Both the position numbers and the translations under genes were made by a program. From Candidatus Heimdallarchaeota archaeon (GTDB lineage: Archaea > Asgardarchaeota > Heimdallarchaeia > Hodarchaeales > LC-3), in contig DAHXPE010000042.1 of NCBI GenBank assembly GCA_027364495.1, forward strand, positions 1 through 5,551: DNA of 5,551 nt, in the 5' to 3' direction. This document shows, piece by piece, positions 5,437-5,551 of this stretch. The stretch's first letter is position 1, and every line of letters starts with the position of its first letter. Below the pieces are notes generated by a model. That model was not told the origin of the DNA, did no database searches, and saw only the letters and a program-made list of their open reading frames with translations.

Positions 5437-5445
5437 CTTATAAAG
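5437..5445 (-). promoter_or_regulatory. TATA box of the CofD-like gene
   Basis: The minus strand reads CTTTATAAG, the best match to the archaeal TATA consensus in the window. It predicts a transcription start near 5415 and an untranslated leader of about 70 nt, which contains the tandem repeat and the palindromic ribosome site. A longer leader with a Shine-Dalgarno sequence differs from the leaderless layout of the kinase gene. Confidence 0.45.
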
Positions 5446-5464
5446 TGAATTGAAGTTATTATTG

Positions 5465-5524
5465 ATTTTATTTAGTAACTTACACTCTATTTTATTTAGT
5501 ACTTTTTAATTTATTAACTAAATA
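5465..5524. repeat. Three TATTTAGT elements at exact 24-bp spacing
   Basis: ATTTTATTTAGTA is repeated exactly at 5465-5477 and 5489-5501. The core TATTTAGT starts at 5469 and 5493, and an inverted copy (ACTAAATA) starts at 5517, giving exact 24-bp steps. The array is 20-80 bp upstream of the TATA box of the CofD-like gene. It may be an activator or repressor array. The rest of 5342-5551 holds no open frame that looks coding. Confidence 0.4.
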
Positions 5525-5551
5525 ATTTTTTATTAATTAATTTTTATTATT

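Noticed and set aside
1..5551. CRISPR array, insertion sequence or transposase
   Set aside because: No regularly spaced long direct repeats, no terminal inverted repeats of useful length and no transposase-like frame. The 24-bp phased repeats are too short and AT-rich for CRISPR.

Overview
The window is very AT-rich and most likely archaeal. The evidence is a small archaeal-type winged-helix regulator, TATA-box promoters at archaeal spacing, TTG start codons, T-tract terminators, and a large protein built on the fold of the F420-biosynthesis enzyme CofD. Long intergenic regions, eukaryote-like disordered and acidic protein segments, a PI3/4-kinase-like gene and a possible PCI-like domain fit an Asgard archaeon (Heimdallarchaeia-like). 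That placement is inference; no marker gene proves it. A TACK archaeon is the main alternative.

All four supported genes lie on the minus strand, so transcription runs from high to low coordinates. From the right end: an AT-rich upstream region with repeats and a TATA box (5342-5551); an 880-residue multidomain protein (2699-5341); a 499-bp intergenic region with promoters, a possible short plus-strand unit and a terminator-like hairpin (2200-2698); a 436-residue PI3/4-kinase-like protein (889-2199); a 267-bp intergenic region with repeated GTAC sites and inverted repeats (622-888); a 90-residue winged-helix regulator (349-621); and the start of a secreted protein that runs off the left edge (1-241).

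The most notable gene is 2699-5341. Residues 1-331 follow the CofD fold from end to end but have lost the catalytic and metal-site motifs. A ~140-residue disordered linker follows, then an alpha-helical HEAT/PCI-like domain capped by a winged helix, then an acidic tail with a basic end. I know of no described protein with this layout. The second is the kinase: its DRHxxN and DFG motifs are intact and it has an unrecognised ~150-residue N-terminal domain. Its start is ambiguous, because a 22-codon overlapping frame ends one base before an internal ATG.

The genes do not look like one tight operon: gaps are 107 to 499 bp and the three complete genes each have a promoter candidate of their own. 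No shared pathway can be read from the sequence.
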